DNA from: Phalacrocorax aristotelis
Lineage: Eukaryota; Chordata; Aves; Suliformes; Phalacrocoracidae
Length of the DNA: 64,000 nucleotides
NCBI RefSeq assembly: GCF_949628215.1
Contig: NC_134276.1
Span: forward strand, 132,308,125-132,372,124
Direction: 5' to 3'
Shown here: positions 13,101 through 25,000 of the stretch, in pieces
Numbering within the stretch: the first letter of the stretch is position 1
How the letters are laid out: each line of letters begins with the position of its first letter
Translations under genes and position numbers: made by a program
The notes under the pieces: generated by a model
Databases searched by the model: none
The model's input: only the letters and a program-made list of their open reading frames with translations
What the model was told of the DNA's origin: nothing

Positions 13101-14336
13101 ATTTCTGGCTCAGCAATTGTATAGCAATTAACTTCCATTATTGTAGAGCAATTTCAAGCCAACAGCATTGAATTTAAGGACTGCCTAACCCTTTTCATGG
13201 TAGCTCGCTGTATTGACTGCACCGGAGTCTTGTTTCCAATGCACTGACTCTGCTTGAAAACATTCCATTTGTAATTAGCCTGAATTTCTTGACTACTGTG
13301 TATAATAGCTATGATTACTTAGGACTAGGACAGGGTCAGATAATCTTAAGCATAGCACACCCACACACTGTCCTTCTTCCACAGGAAGAAACATTTTTAG
13401 GCAGAAATCTACTAGGACTTTAAAAATTAATTTGATTTAATGGTGTACAGAAAATATTAAGGTGACTTAACCACAGTCTTATCACTACACGCCAGTCTAT
13501 GACTGAATGGTACATGGCATCACTGCAAACAGGATCAGAAAATTTTAACTGCACATTTCTATTTTGTACAAGCTTGTATCTCCTCTAGGAATAACTTTAA
13601 GCTTAGATTTCCCAGGCTTGTTCTGGGGTGTGGTAAATAACAACAGTGTTGTAATGTTCATTACTTTGATGTTGCCGATAGATGCTTTGGAAGGTCTTTA
13701 TGAACTCAGGTTCCTTTGAGATACGTATCACACAAGCATGCTGTAGTCACCCTGCTTTATAAACATCTTGGATGCAGTTACAAACATCTTGGATCACACC
13801 AGACATGCAATGGAGTTTTCTCTAAAGGTGCGGTGGTCAGGTGTTCTGGATTTCCTTGAGTCCCGCACTGGATTGGTACAAAAGCTGTAGAAGGACACTT
13901 TCCTGTTAAAAATGGCAGGTGATGACTAAAGCAGCAAAACCAGCAAGTACAAGGTACATAACAATACAGACCCCATTTTTACTTGTCATGCCAGCCCTGC
14001 ACAATCAGATGTTCACTAGCCTGTCCAGTACAAGTAATGCACACCCGCTATAGCGTACATAGATTTTTAAAATCCTCTTCTATTTTTACTGACACTCTTG
14101 TGTTCTCTCCCCAATTTCTCTCCCTGTCCCTGTACTAGATCTGGCAGTTCAGCAGCCTGTTCTCCAGAGTTAACAAATGGCAGCGCAACGATGTCACATG
14201 CATGTCAGAGCACCTGAAGAACTGTCCCTTCTACCAAGTGGAGCACAAGACGGACCCCGTGCTGCTGACAGGCATGTGCGAGTTTCGTGAGCAGACTCAA
14301 AAGACTTTGGTTTCTACTTTCAAGCACAGAGTCTGA
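10124..14336 (+). CDS. FBXO40: F-box only protein 40 (main coding exons)
   Basis: Coding exons are 10124-12022 and 14139-14336 (stop TGA 14334-14336). They encode 698 residues plus a few from an upstream exon; human FBXO40 is about 709. The N-terminus carries the Cys/His-rich TRAF-type zinc finger of the FBXO30/FBXO40 family (CERCFNRHC, then CGATFHMCKEEEHQLLCPLEQ, then AKHLQVCPASVVCCSMEWNRW). The middle holds a Lys/Glu-rich variable region. The C-terminal part has the F-box, starting at SSLPVEVLKYIAGFLD, then a conserved tail (CMSEHLKNCPFYQVEHKTDP). The family forms SCF-type ubiquitin ligases; mammalian FBXO40 is muscle-enriched and targets IRS1. The tail and 'GLAPWQ.GVLERLK' block favour FBXO40 over FBXO30. 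The intron 12023-14138 uses a GC donor (AAG|GCAAGT) and a TAG acceptor, phase 0. Reading through that donor would add about 27 unrelated residues before a stop, so splicing is favoured. Confidence 0.93.
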
Positions 14337-17300
14337 ACAACCTGCTTCCCCTCTGGCACACTCCTTTCAGGGCCCTTGAAAAGAAGATTTGGAAATTTGG
14401 GTGTAAAGATTGTTGCTTCCAGCTCCCCTTTGGACAGGCAAAACTGGCTTCTCCCCAGCTGCATTTGGGACATCCTGCATCTTTTTTTTTTCCTCTGCAT
14501 TAATTTAATTGTAAAACTTCATCTACTGCTCATGACATCATTTGCTTTCTGTTTAAGTTTCTGTTCCTTGCTTAATACAGCATCCTGGAGAAAGTAATAA
14601 GGATCTAGTTTGAAACAGCATCTTCGCAACCTTGAAGGTAGGCTGCTGCTCCTGTACTATGTCCCTCAGAGAAGCAAGAGCAGTTAACATACCTAGCTCG
14701 ACTAGGTCTGAAACACCTTAGTTTTGGCTGGAAAGCCAAGTTCTGGGAGCACAGTCAAATGCCCTCCTGCCTGGCAGACCTAGGGACTGCTAACCTGTCC
14801 TGAGATGTGGGCAAAAGAAAAGGAGCCCCCAAAATCAAGTGAATTAATTAGGACTCAGGAATGCACTGCACAGTCATAGACCATCATTCAGGTCCCTGAT
14901 TCAGGCAAGCGTGCCTAGTTAGCATTTGAGTGCAAGCCTAAGGCTGAGCTTATGGGAACATTCAAACCAAACCAAAGCAAACAAACTTGCTCTTTGTTAG
15001 AAATAATTAAATAGCAAAACGTTTTAGGGGTTCAACTGACTTTTTATATTTTTTGGTTAATAACTTTTTCTGGTTTATGTACACATCCATTAAAGCCATC
15101 AAAAATATTTTAGGACATTCTTAGAATGCCTTACCTACTCAGTTTTGCAATTTTAAATTGCAAATTGTGATAGTAAGCAACTGTAAGCAATTTGTCAAAG
15201 AAATAATTTATTTTTTTCTGTAAAAGAAAAGGCATTCACCAACCGATTCAGTAACAGTACGAATAATGTTTGCTTCAGTTAAATGGGCTAGAGTATAAGA
15301 ATCATCTTCTTTTTTTCCAGAGCAGAAGAGTGATTAGGGTTTAGCTGATTTTTTAATAAGTACACTAATTTAAACACAGAACGTGCTTGCGGGGGCAACA
15401 GATGAAAGAAACCATGCATGTCACCAAAAGCGTCTGTCTTATGACATTATTTATACCCATTGCAGAGGCGCTCATTAGAAATGCCATGGCTGTGGTGGTG
15501 GGTAGGATTCCTCTGAAATGGCCGTCAACGGATTCAACAGCTTACTTCCGCTGCACAGCCACAGCCACAGTGGCGCCAGCTCACACCCCTTTTCTTTTAG
15601 CGATCTCAGGACATGAGGTCTGGCTTTCGTCTCACTGCCTCAGGCAGGAGGACCTGGCTGGGAGCTGGGCCATCTGCTGGCCTGGGCCACTGCTCTCCTC
15701 GCCTGGGCTGGCCAGATGAAAACTGGCCCTGGTGGATGGACACACACCGTGCTTGCCAACCCTGGTCTTGATGCAGATCTGGGGTGAGGCAGCCTATGCA
15801 AGAAGGAGCCCTCTCCTACTGGTAAAGGTCACTGATGAACCTGAGCTGAGCTCTTGGTAATCAAAGGCATGAATTGCATGGTGATGGAAAACATGCTGAG
15901 TGCAGCTCATCCTTGTTCTACGTTTGCAACTTAAGTGGTCCCTGTGAGATTTATAGCCATACGAGGATGTTTTTCTTCTCCAGACACATATCCTCAGGAG
16001 CATATTGTCTGAGCTGTGGGGGAAGTGGACTGGTCCCAGGGGCAGGAGTAGCAGCAGTTACAGATTTATTTATTTTTTAATGCTATTCTGTTTTCTGTCC
16101 CCAGGGTTCCTTTCTGGGAAGTCTCATAATGCTTTACACATGAGAATAAACTTGTCTGTGCATGTATCCTGTGGAAAACATGACAAGTAGCATCCCAGTT
16201 TTATGCAGAAGAGACTGAACACAGGGAACCTAAGGTGGGCCAGAAGCAGTTAAAGCTGGGTGCTCTGATCCTTCATCCTGTGGCTTAAGCCCCTGCGCAA
16301 AACCAAACTGGCCATCCTTTAAAGTTGCTTACAAAAACTCACCTGTCCTCAGAACATCCCACATAACATAGGTCGCCCAATATTATCACTCTGTTTTACC
16401 CAGGGAAGTTGACTGAGGTGAGAATATACAGCCAGACTTCCTAGACTGGCCTCTACATCAGGGCCTCATCCTTCGCATATCATGTACCTGATTTTGAAAG
16501 ATGCCGAACATCCAACCATAGCTGCAGACCACAGTAGCTGCAAATGCATGTCTAAAAATTGGGTGCCAGTACCTATGCTGGGTACGTAAAAATGGAGCCA
16601 CTTAAAATTATGGACAATTTGGCAAGGGGAAAAAAAAAAAACCTTAAATGATAGGGTCTCAGAGTTAAGTCAGTGTTCAAGGCTGGTATAAGAGACCATG
16701 AAAAAGTTAGTTCAACCTCTGAACCATCTCTCACCTGATTAGCCACTTAGCTGCTGTAAACTGGTGTAGCTGCCCTGAAATTGTGGCTTGTGTTAGGTAT
16801 GAATTTGGCTCATTTTACGTTTAGTGCCAGTGTCACTGGCACCACTGCTTTTCCGCTTCTGGCCTCCTGTTGATGCCAAAGGATTTTATTCTTTTATCTC
16901 CCTGCTCCTGGAGATCGCATGACTTCAGTTCCAGCCTTACTACCACTGATCCTGCTTCTTCCCTGTGCAGGTGCCAGAATCAGACTACAGGGAGGATGCA
17001 ATCTTTGCAAATGTGGTGGTTCAGGGTGCAGGTCCAAGATCAGAATGTTGCAGCTTCTGCCTCTTGGGATCAGCCAGGGTGTACATACATCTAGGAGCCT
17101 GGATCACTTTCCTTCTGGTACCGCTATAGGGTATGCTGGAGAGACACAGGCTGTTAATTCATAGACAGAGAAACAGACAAATTCGCTCCTATCAATATAT
17201 ATGTATACTTCTGTAAACTGCAAATTTGGAAAGCTGTACAGGGAACTGGAAATCACTCTTACGCTGGTGTGTAACCACCTGGCAAATGCCATCTGGTAAC

Positions 17301-19828
17301 CACTTCTTACTTTATCTTGCATTTAACACTTGTGGAGAGCTGTGGGCTGGTGTCAGATGCAGTTTAATTAATCACAGGATGTATGCCAAGCTAGCTCAAT
17401 GTTGATGATCCTGCTCACTAGCAGAGTCAGCAGAAGCTTTGCAGAGCTTCAAAGAACCAAATTTGCCTGCCTTATTCATCCTGGTGAGAACAACACCATC
17501 TTAGTTAAAAGGCGAGAGGCTTCAGTTTGGGTTCAGCCAGTCCTTAGGCTCTTAGTTTAAGCTCGTAACTTGATCAATGGATAGTTAAAACTCTTCCTAA
17601 ATTTCAGCTTGAGGGATTTGATTAGGAGAAACTGGGCATTCGGTGTTTTTCAAAACAGGTGTTTTGCTGTGCTGGGGTCTGAACTGGAAAAGGGGACCCA
17701 AGTCCAGCAACTGAGGTTGCTCTCGGTCCAGATTACACACTCCAGACTTTCATGGCTTTGATCCCATTTGTGCTGCCCACATGTCTTGTGTAGGGCAAGA
17801 GCAATACTCCACACACTCCAGGCTGATGTGTTTTGCAGTGTTCCCTCTTGTTGGAAGAACAGGAGCAGGAATGATGGCGTCGTGGAAATCAGAGAGGTCA
17901 GAGCAGGGCAAAAGAGCTTGGAACAAGAGAGCAGAAAGATAGGAAACAGGAATGGTGATGGGTTTGGATAGAGAATGCCTGATTGTAGGTGTCATGGGGA
18001 GAGGCAAGTGAAGAACAGTAAAAGGGCACACCAATGAAAGGAAATGGGATGTGGAAGAGGTGATACAGCTGCAAATGTTTTAGGAGGAAACGGTTCAGAT
18101 GCTAGGAGAGTAGAAGCAATGTTTAGGAGAGCAGAGACATAAGGGGAATGGAGACTTTAGTTTAGTTTATTTGATTTCTACTGACAAAGTAAGATATTTA
18201 GATGAGCCTGGTGAACTCAGTGAAATGCAGACTCTGTTTTGAATCATGATTTAAACAGTGGGCCTCACTCTGTGGCACAACCTCTTTTCTGGGTTAGAGT
18301 ATTCAGCCAGCGGATTGTTGAAGCTGAGAGGCCATGGTAAAACCAGAGAGTCACAAATTTTGATGTTCCTGTATGCTCATCATTTGCTGCCAACAACAGA
18401 CTTTCTAGATAAAGGCTTCTTCTTGAGGAAGAAGCTGGAAGTTCCCCATCAGTGTTATACAGTAACATGGAGCAGATGGTAATTCTTAAGGGGTGAGAGG
18501 GTACCATACCGTACCATACGGGACATGCACCATAAGTCCAGGCTGGATGGAGAAATTACTTGCCAGGTCTCTAACTCCCAAAACTGTATGAGCACAGATA
18601 AGGTGAAATTCAGCTGAGACGTGTTTGTTATTTTGCAAAACTCTGTAACTCCTTGTTGCTTTCTTAAGAATAAAAATTATTCTGGTTTAAAAAAATCCTG
18701 CAAAATCCAAGTCTTATCTTGTTTTCTTAGTTTCATCACATTAATGTTTGCTTTGCTTTCAAATCAGATGTGGTAGTTCCTGTACACTCATACTCATTAT
18801 GCTCCTTTTCCTCTGCTCCATTCTTCACTATAATTTTCCTGGTTGAAGACTATTATTTGTATTCATTATTTATATTTATTTTATATGTATCTAATGTTAA
18901 CAATTATCTTTATTTTTGACCCCATCCTTTTTGCATAGCCACTTTCTCCTTCCTGGTTCAGTTATTTACTGATTGAAAAACTTTCTCTTCTTTTAAAAAT
19001 CCATTTTCCAGATTGGCGTTACATTATGCCTACAAACATTTGAAGAAGGCTTTTCTTTGCCATTCTCTCTCCTTACTCTTCACCTTGTGGCTATTCATCC
19101 AGGTAGTTACAGAGTGGTTTTTGCTTCTTTACTTAGGGTGCAAGTTCCACAGCCACTCTCAGAAATTCTGGGCATCTTTCACATCCAGTTTCCTTACCAC
19201 TACAGGCCACATTAAAGAGTCTTCTTAATTCCTTGGGTTTTAATCTCTTTTTAAACAAAACCTGCATATACAGCACAGGCCTATTCTTATTTAGCTTCCC
19301 ACTTAATTTATATGTAAGGAAATTATGATCACATGCTCCAAACTTATTTTTGATGATCACCTGCTCTGTGACTTAATTGCTATTTACAACTAACGACTCT
19401 TTGTAGGTCCAGTGATGGTTTTGTGAAGGAATTTGTCATGTGTCATATCAAGAATTATAGGCCTAAGGCCTGTTATGATCATAAGAGATTGTTCTCTGGT
19501 CCATAACTCTGAAGTCAGTTTTCCCATGGCAGCATGTGATTTGTCTCTTTTAATATTAGCTTTCGCCCATATTAGTTTATGAACTTGAGCAGTTCACAGC
19601 TGACTCTGAGCTGCACCAGAGAAAAGCCTCTTTTAACTTTCTGAGTTTTATCTAAACAACCTGTTAAACCATTCATGTGATGCTAATGCACTATATTTAT
19701 CTTGCTATCAGTCCTGAACAGCAGAATATTTTAATACCAGGGATGACTGTTATTCTACCATATTTCTATTACTTGCATGATAGCTAGTTTACACTCCTTA
19801 TTAGTTGCTCGTATTTTTTCCCTACCAA
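14337..19828. other. intergenic, no gene recognised
   Basis: About 5.5 kb downstream of the FBXO40 stop. The first part is probably FBXO40 3'UTR, but no single poly(A) signal stands out. No open frame resembles a known protein on either strand. Small local duplications are visible, such as a repeated AAACATCTTGGAT near 13.76-13.79 kb just upstream and a tandem GTACCATACC at 18501-18520. Confidence 0.55.
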
Positions 19829-20123
19829 TATCCAGAAGGTAGTTACAAAGACAATGGAGCCAAAGTCTTCTCATTAATAGCAGCTGATATAACAAGGAGC
19901 AATGACAACAAGTTGAAGTTTGGTAGGCTCAGGCTGAACTTCAGGAATGACTTTTTTACCGGAAAGGTAATGCAGCACTGGAACAGATACCCAGAAAGGT
20001 GGCAGTATTTCCACCCTTGGAGGGTTTCCAGACTTGGTCGGATGAAATCATGGTGACCTGATTGAGCCAGAGGTTGGATCAGAGACCTCCAGAGGTCTCC
20101 TCTGACCACCACTTCTTTGATTC
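19829..20123 (+). mobile_element. CR1 LINE, 5'-truncated 3' end
   Basis: The sequence follows the CR1 3' region in order. It begins with the TATCCAGAAGG block, then GGAGCAATGAC and the CACTGGAACAGATACCCAG block, then CTTGGAGGGTTTCCAGACT, GGTTGGATCAGAGACCTCC, and ends in TCTTTGATTC, equivalent to the usual CR1 end. It is in + orientation. 5' truncation is typical of CR1 copies, and the divergence suggests an old, inactive copy. This is one of the signs that the host is a bird. Confidence 0.85.
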
Positions 20124-21900
20124 CACAGTATCACCTGAGATTCACTGCAGTACACAGGCATTGTGCACCCCCCGGTCTCACCTGCTTCCCTTAGCTGGGA
20201 TAGGTAGCCCTTTGGCTACCAGTATTGTCTGCTGCTGCTCCTCTCATCACAATTAGTATATTCTTTCCCCTTGTTGTCTAGGCCTCTGCCTACCGATACC
20301 TCCTTATCTGTCATCACATAGTTATTTAACTGGTTTTCATCTCCCTGCATAGGAAAACAGATACATAGCCCTCTCCCAGCAGTTGCAGCATCACTGAATA
20401 GCTCTCTTGAACCTGATAGCTGCACAGTAAAGTTATATTTACTAGCTAGCTTGGTAAATTGCACAACTATTTACCAGAGCTGTTCCTTTTAGCCAGGCTG
20501 ATCCAGCATGCAATGGATTGCAGCTCTGCAGCATGGAAGAGAGTCTCAGCTTTAGCACGCACCTGGAGGGATTTGATACAGAGAACAGTCAAGAGCGGCT
20601 TACTGCTCTGCAAAACAAAGTCTATCACAACTGCCATGTTGGAGCCTCTCTGCAGGCAGTAACCCGCAACTCATTTCACAGCCACAGCACAGGCTGCAGA
20701 CCTCCCCCAGCTCCTCTGCATAAACAGCTAATGGGTAAATCTGCTGAAATGCAGTTTTGGCTCCACTGGAGCAGGTATAAAAACAAACCAGAGAAAAGAG
20801 CCTTGCCTGAGTAGAGAGCTTTGTTGCATTTGCCTAAGGTGAAGGAGTTGCACAGATGCTTGTGCTCTTTTTCACTGGCTGATGGGAATATGTGGGTGCC
20901 CTCTGAGAGCACAGATAATGCCAGGTAATAACACATAGGGCCAGGGGAGCAGAGATGAGTGCATCTCAGATTGAAGGGGTATGCAGGGACTCACAGGGTG
21001 TGCTGGTAGGTGTGTGATGTTACCCTGGTGAGGCAGTGGGAGAGCTAGTCAGAGCAGCTGGCCACATCTGACAGTTCAGGGCTCATAAGCCTAACTTCAA
21101 CAAGAAGAATTGATATTCCTTGTGAGGCTTTTCCAAGTAGGATTGAAGTGGTGAATGAGGATAGGATTGGGATGCAAGGAGTAAGTCTGTATCAAGAAGC
21201 TGTATCTGGCCAGTGCAAGGTGCTTCTTGGGCTAGGTGCCTTTAAGTTGTACTGGAAGAGCTAGGGCTGGGGGTTATCATGGTTTTCTGCAGGTGTGCAT
21301 ACATAATTATAGCAGGCCACAGCAAGGATAAGTTGTGTTACTGCAGGGCTTCACCACTGTGAAGAGAGGAACTGAACAGCAGAGAAGCAGCCATTTTCTC
21401 TGTGTGTGTCTGAAAGACGGGGAAAAGCAGTAGTTAAAATACTCAGAACTCCTCTCTCATGGCTTAATTTTCTTCCCGTGATGTTTTTCCCACAAAGTCA
21501 GGGCTGGCAGTGGCACCACATGCTGCCGGGCTTGGAGGGGTAGATCATGCTGCTGCAGAGCAAACCAGCTTCTATGCAGCTGAAGAAGGTTTTGCAGGAG
21601 GAAAAGAAAAGAAAAATAAACAAACCTGCTTCAACATCCAAGTCTTTCACAAAGCTAAAGTCGTCTAAAAAAGCAAGCTGCAAAGATATGGCTGCTTTCA
21701 GAGGCTGCTCGGCAGGGCTGGAGGTGACCTTGCACGAAGAAGCGCGGTGGGAAAGGCTGATACAATATTGATTTAAAGAGGGACACTGCAAAAGCAGCCC
21801 AGCCGCGGTTTTGGGGATGCTCCTCAATCCCAGCTGATCGCGCCCCGCTTCCCTGCTGCCTCCTGCGTTCGGTAAAGCAAGAGTTAACGGGTTTAAGGGT
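20124..21900. other. intergenic / TAPBPL upstream region, no gene recognised
   Basis: No protein-like open frame is seen. GC content rises from about 21.7 kb into the TAPBPL CpG island. The stretch probably holds distal TAPBPL promoter sequence. Confidence 0.5.
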
Positions 21901-21936
21901 TGGGTTTTTTTTTTTTCCCTTGTGCTTTGCGAGAGT

Positions 21937-21947
21937 GAAAATGAAAC
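21937..21947 (+). promoter_or_regulatory. TAPBPL: ISRE/IRF-type element (GAAAATGAAAC)
   Basis: The motif GAAAATGAAAC matches the GAAANNGAAAC core bound by IRF-family factors and ISGF3. It lies 129 bases upstream of the predicted TAPBPL start codon at the edge of the CpG island. Mammalian TAPBPL is interferon-gamma inducible, so an IRF site here is expected. Function is inferred, not shown. Confidence 0.65.
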
Positions 21948-22075
21948 AAACGGCCTCCTCCTCCTGCTGCCGCTGCCGCTCCTGCTGCTGCTGGCGGCGC
22001 CCGGGCCCGGGCCCGGCACCCGTGCGGATTCCAGGGCTTGGGGGCGGCCGGGGGGCGGCTGCGGTGCGGGGCAGG

Positions 22076-25000
22076 ATGGCCGGGGCCCTGGTGCTGTGCG
22101 GGGCCCTGGTGCTGTGCGGGGCCCTGCGGGCCCTGCAGGCGGGTGAGCAGCCCCTCCCATCGCACCCCTATCCCACCCCTTTCCGAGTCAAGGTCGGGAA
22201 AACTAGGGTCTGCCTCAAGGCTGCTGCTGCTGCCGGGGCAGGGTGGCACAGGGCTGGGAGAGCAACCCCAAAGCGGCAGCCAGCCTCCAGCCTCACCGTT
22301 ATTTACCCTCCATCCCCAAGAAACGCGTACACTCCTTTGCAGTGGGGTTCATGTATTCAGCAATCATTTCCCTCCCTAAAGGGCCAGCGAAAGCTCCCAC
22401 ACCAGCGCCTCAGTTTCGCAGCGTGGATATTGCCCTGGGCTGCTCCTACGTGATGGAAGATGTAAGAGGCTTGCCACGGGCTTTCAGCGGCTCGTCCTCC
22501 GAGAATCCTGCTACCCTCGTGCTGAGGGGTATCAGCGTCAGAGATGACGGGAACCTGGATGATGTGAATGAGTACAAAGTCCCGCAGGAAAATCCTGACT
22601 ACTCTTCTCCCATTATCTTTGAAACCTCAGGTGAGTGGGAGAGCTGGGGTGGGAGAGCTGCTGCCGGCGTTTTGGCCACGTACCTACACCAGGCTTCTGC
22701 AAGATTTTTCTTTAACTGAGTTTATGTAATTGTCATGGTTTTAGCTGGAATAGAGTTAACTTTCTTCACTGTAGCTGTGTAATTTTTGAATGGCCACTGA
22801 AGTCGCATGCGTGACTCCCTGAATTTGGCAATTTGGACTTTAAGAAAGGAAGTTTGTGGAAGATGTTAGAAAGCCCTGTTGAGGCACCTCGTTCCTACTG
22901 GGGCTGTCCTAGATGGCTTGTTTCTTGGGAAATACTTTTTCAAAAACAACTTGGGAATTATTCCACTATATTACAGTATTATTACACCTCTGAAGAGCAT
23001 TCACATCTTTAGCCATGCAGGTGTTTTTTGCTAGCAGGAAGCATCATGCAGCAGACCAGTCCTGCTCAGAAGGCTGGCTCTGTGCAACTCGGCTCTCCTT
23101 ACTTCACCCATGGGTGCCAACCTGCAATCCAGCCTCAGTTCCCTTTGCTTTGGACATAGCTTTGCAAACACAGTCAAGCAAAGGCCTGAGGCTGTACTTC
23201 ACTGTGGTCTTGATCACTGCCTACAGCGCTTATCTGCGGAGCATGTGCTTCAGTACAAGCTTGTTCAAGGCTCTGAGACATTTTCAGAGAGGAAGCTGAA
23301 GGCACAGCAGGATCTGTTATCCTGGGTCCAAGCTGTCTTTCAAGTGGTGTGGATGGACTGGGCATGGGTGAGTTCAAGCACACTACAGCCAGTCTACTGT
23401 CAGGCATTGCTGACACCCAGTGAATTTCAAATGATGTCCATGAAAAGCGTGTAGATCACTAGGGTGCTTACACCTACACTTTCGCCTGTGGTGGGATCAA
23501 AGGCACAGATACAGCACGCATCCAGTATATCCAGCCACTCCCACCTTCTTGCCACCCTTTCTTTCCTTACCTGGGATGCTTCAGTGTCCTCTTTCTTTCT
23601 GGATTCAGGCCTAAACTGAATAACCATTGCAAGTCTTTATTGGGCATTTCACATACACAACTTGCTGGGCATGCACATAGACTGGGAATACGCACACACA
23701 GCTCATACACAGCTAAAGGGAATCTGTTCTGTTTATTCTCCTTTCCTAGCAGTTTTCTTTGCCCAGAGTAAGCTCTCTGCAATTTGGCAAGATAAAATAC
23801 AGCAACAGGCTGAGGTATATAAGATAGTCATTACAAACCTCTCATATTCTTCGCAGGCCTTCATCTATTAAGCCTAGCCGCCTGGCTTTTCTGGGCTCTG
23901 ACTGGCCCCGACAGCACGTGATGCTTCTTCAAGATAATGTGTCTCATCACCTTTCACTTTCTTTTCCCTTTTGGATTCAGATGGTTAAACCTCTTTCTCT
24001 ATCCCTACAGCCCAGTCGATATCCATCCCATATGCAGAGTCCCTCCTGCATGCGGAATGTGATGGGGCAGAGGTGAACTGCGAGATCTTCCCATACAGCT
24101 CCCAGCAGGCTGGTGAGGCACCCTGCCGTACCTCCTGGTTCATGGCCACCTTGCAGCTCTCCAGTGGGATCAGTGTCACCCTGGTGCTCCAAAGTCCCCA
24201 CTGCAGCAGCCAGGAGGAGGAGCATGATGCAACACTGCACCCAAAGCTGAGGATTCCTATGAGCAAGGAGGGGACAGTGCTGACCACAGGTGACGAGGTG
24301 GCCCGGGGTGTCCCCACAGCACCGAGTGACATGATGGGAGGGGAACCTACCTCCCCAAGAGTCCCATGCCCCACCTCTCACCAGGACCTGAGGGCTGCTG
24401 GGATTTGGTGCTAAGGGAAAAAGGGGTCATGCGTATTGCCCCTTCCTTGCCTCCTCTCAAGGTTTCCCATGCCCCAGCCCCTGAGGATGACAAGCACCTT
24501 CAAGACCATGGCATGCACTTGGTGTCCCCCTGTCTCCCTGCCCTGCTAACCCTGTCGGGCTGGTTTCCTCCAGCTCTTCAGTCCACATGGTAGCTGGGGC
24601 ATCACATAGGGTGCCTGTACCTCCTCCTTCCCCAGGTGGGGAGTCCACCACCAGCCCTTCCTACTTGAGGGTGCCTTCTTTAACCACATCTGTTTAACTC
24701 TCTGCTTGCCTGTGCTCTTCTTTCTGTTTCTAGTTGAATTTCAATCATCATCACGCAACACTTCCTTGTACACGCATCTTGGCAGCTCAGTCACCCTCGA
24801 CTGCCACTTTGCCTTGGCTCCCAGCTCCTCATTCTTCTCCCTGGAGTGGAGGAGGCAGCACCGAGGCAGCGGTCGTAGCCTTTTCCAGTACCAGGTGGGG
24901 AGCACAGGCCCAGCAGTCCAGCCAAAAGTCCATGTGGATGTGGCAGAGCTTCTGGGGAGTGGAGACGCATCGCTTAGCCTGCAAGGAGTGAGCGTGGGAG

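Larger units (their letters stand above)
21880..22200. promoter_or_regulatory. TAPBPL: CpG-rich TAPBPL promoter / first exon
   Basis: A sharply GC- and CpG-rich block surrounds the first coding exon. It contains a T12 run at 21905-21916, an ISRE-type motif at 21937-21947, and CTC/CTG/CCG triplet-rich DNA at about 21953-21995. No TATA box is obvious. The transcription start was not determined. Confidence 0.6.

Noticed and set aside
21941-22075. In-frame upstream ATG that would extend TAPBPL by 45 residues
   Set aside because: The extension is Cys/Arg/Gly-rich and would bury the signal peptide. The ATG at 22076 has the better Kozak context and fits family length.
21922-22146. Leucine-rich signal-peptide-like frame upstream of TAPBPL (LLLLLPLPLLLLLAAPG)
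   Set aside because: It has no ATG and results from a CTC/CTG triplet-rich run. The adjacent frame with ATG at 22076 joins correctly to exon 2.
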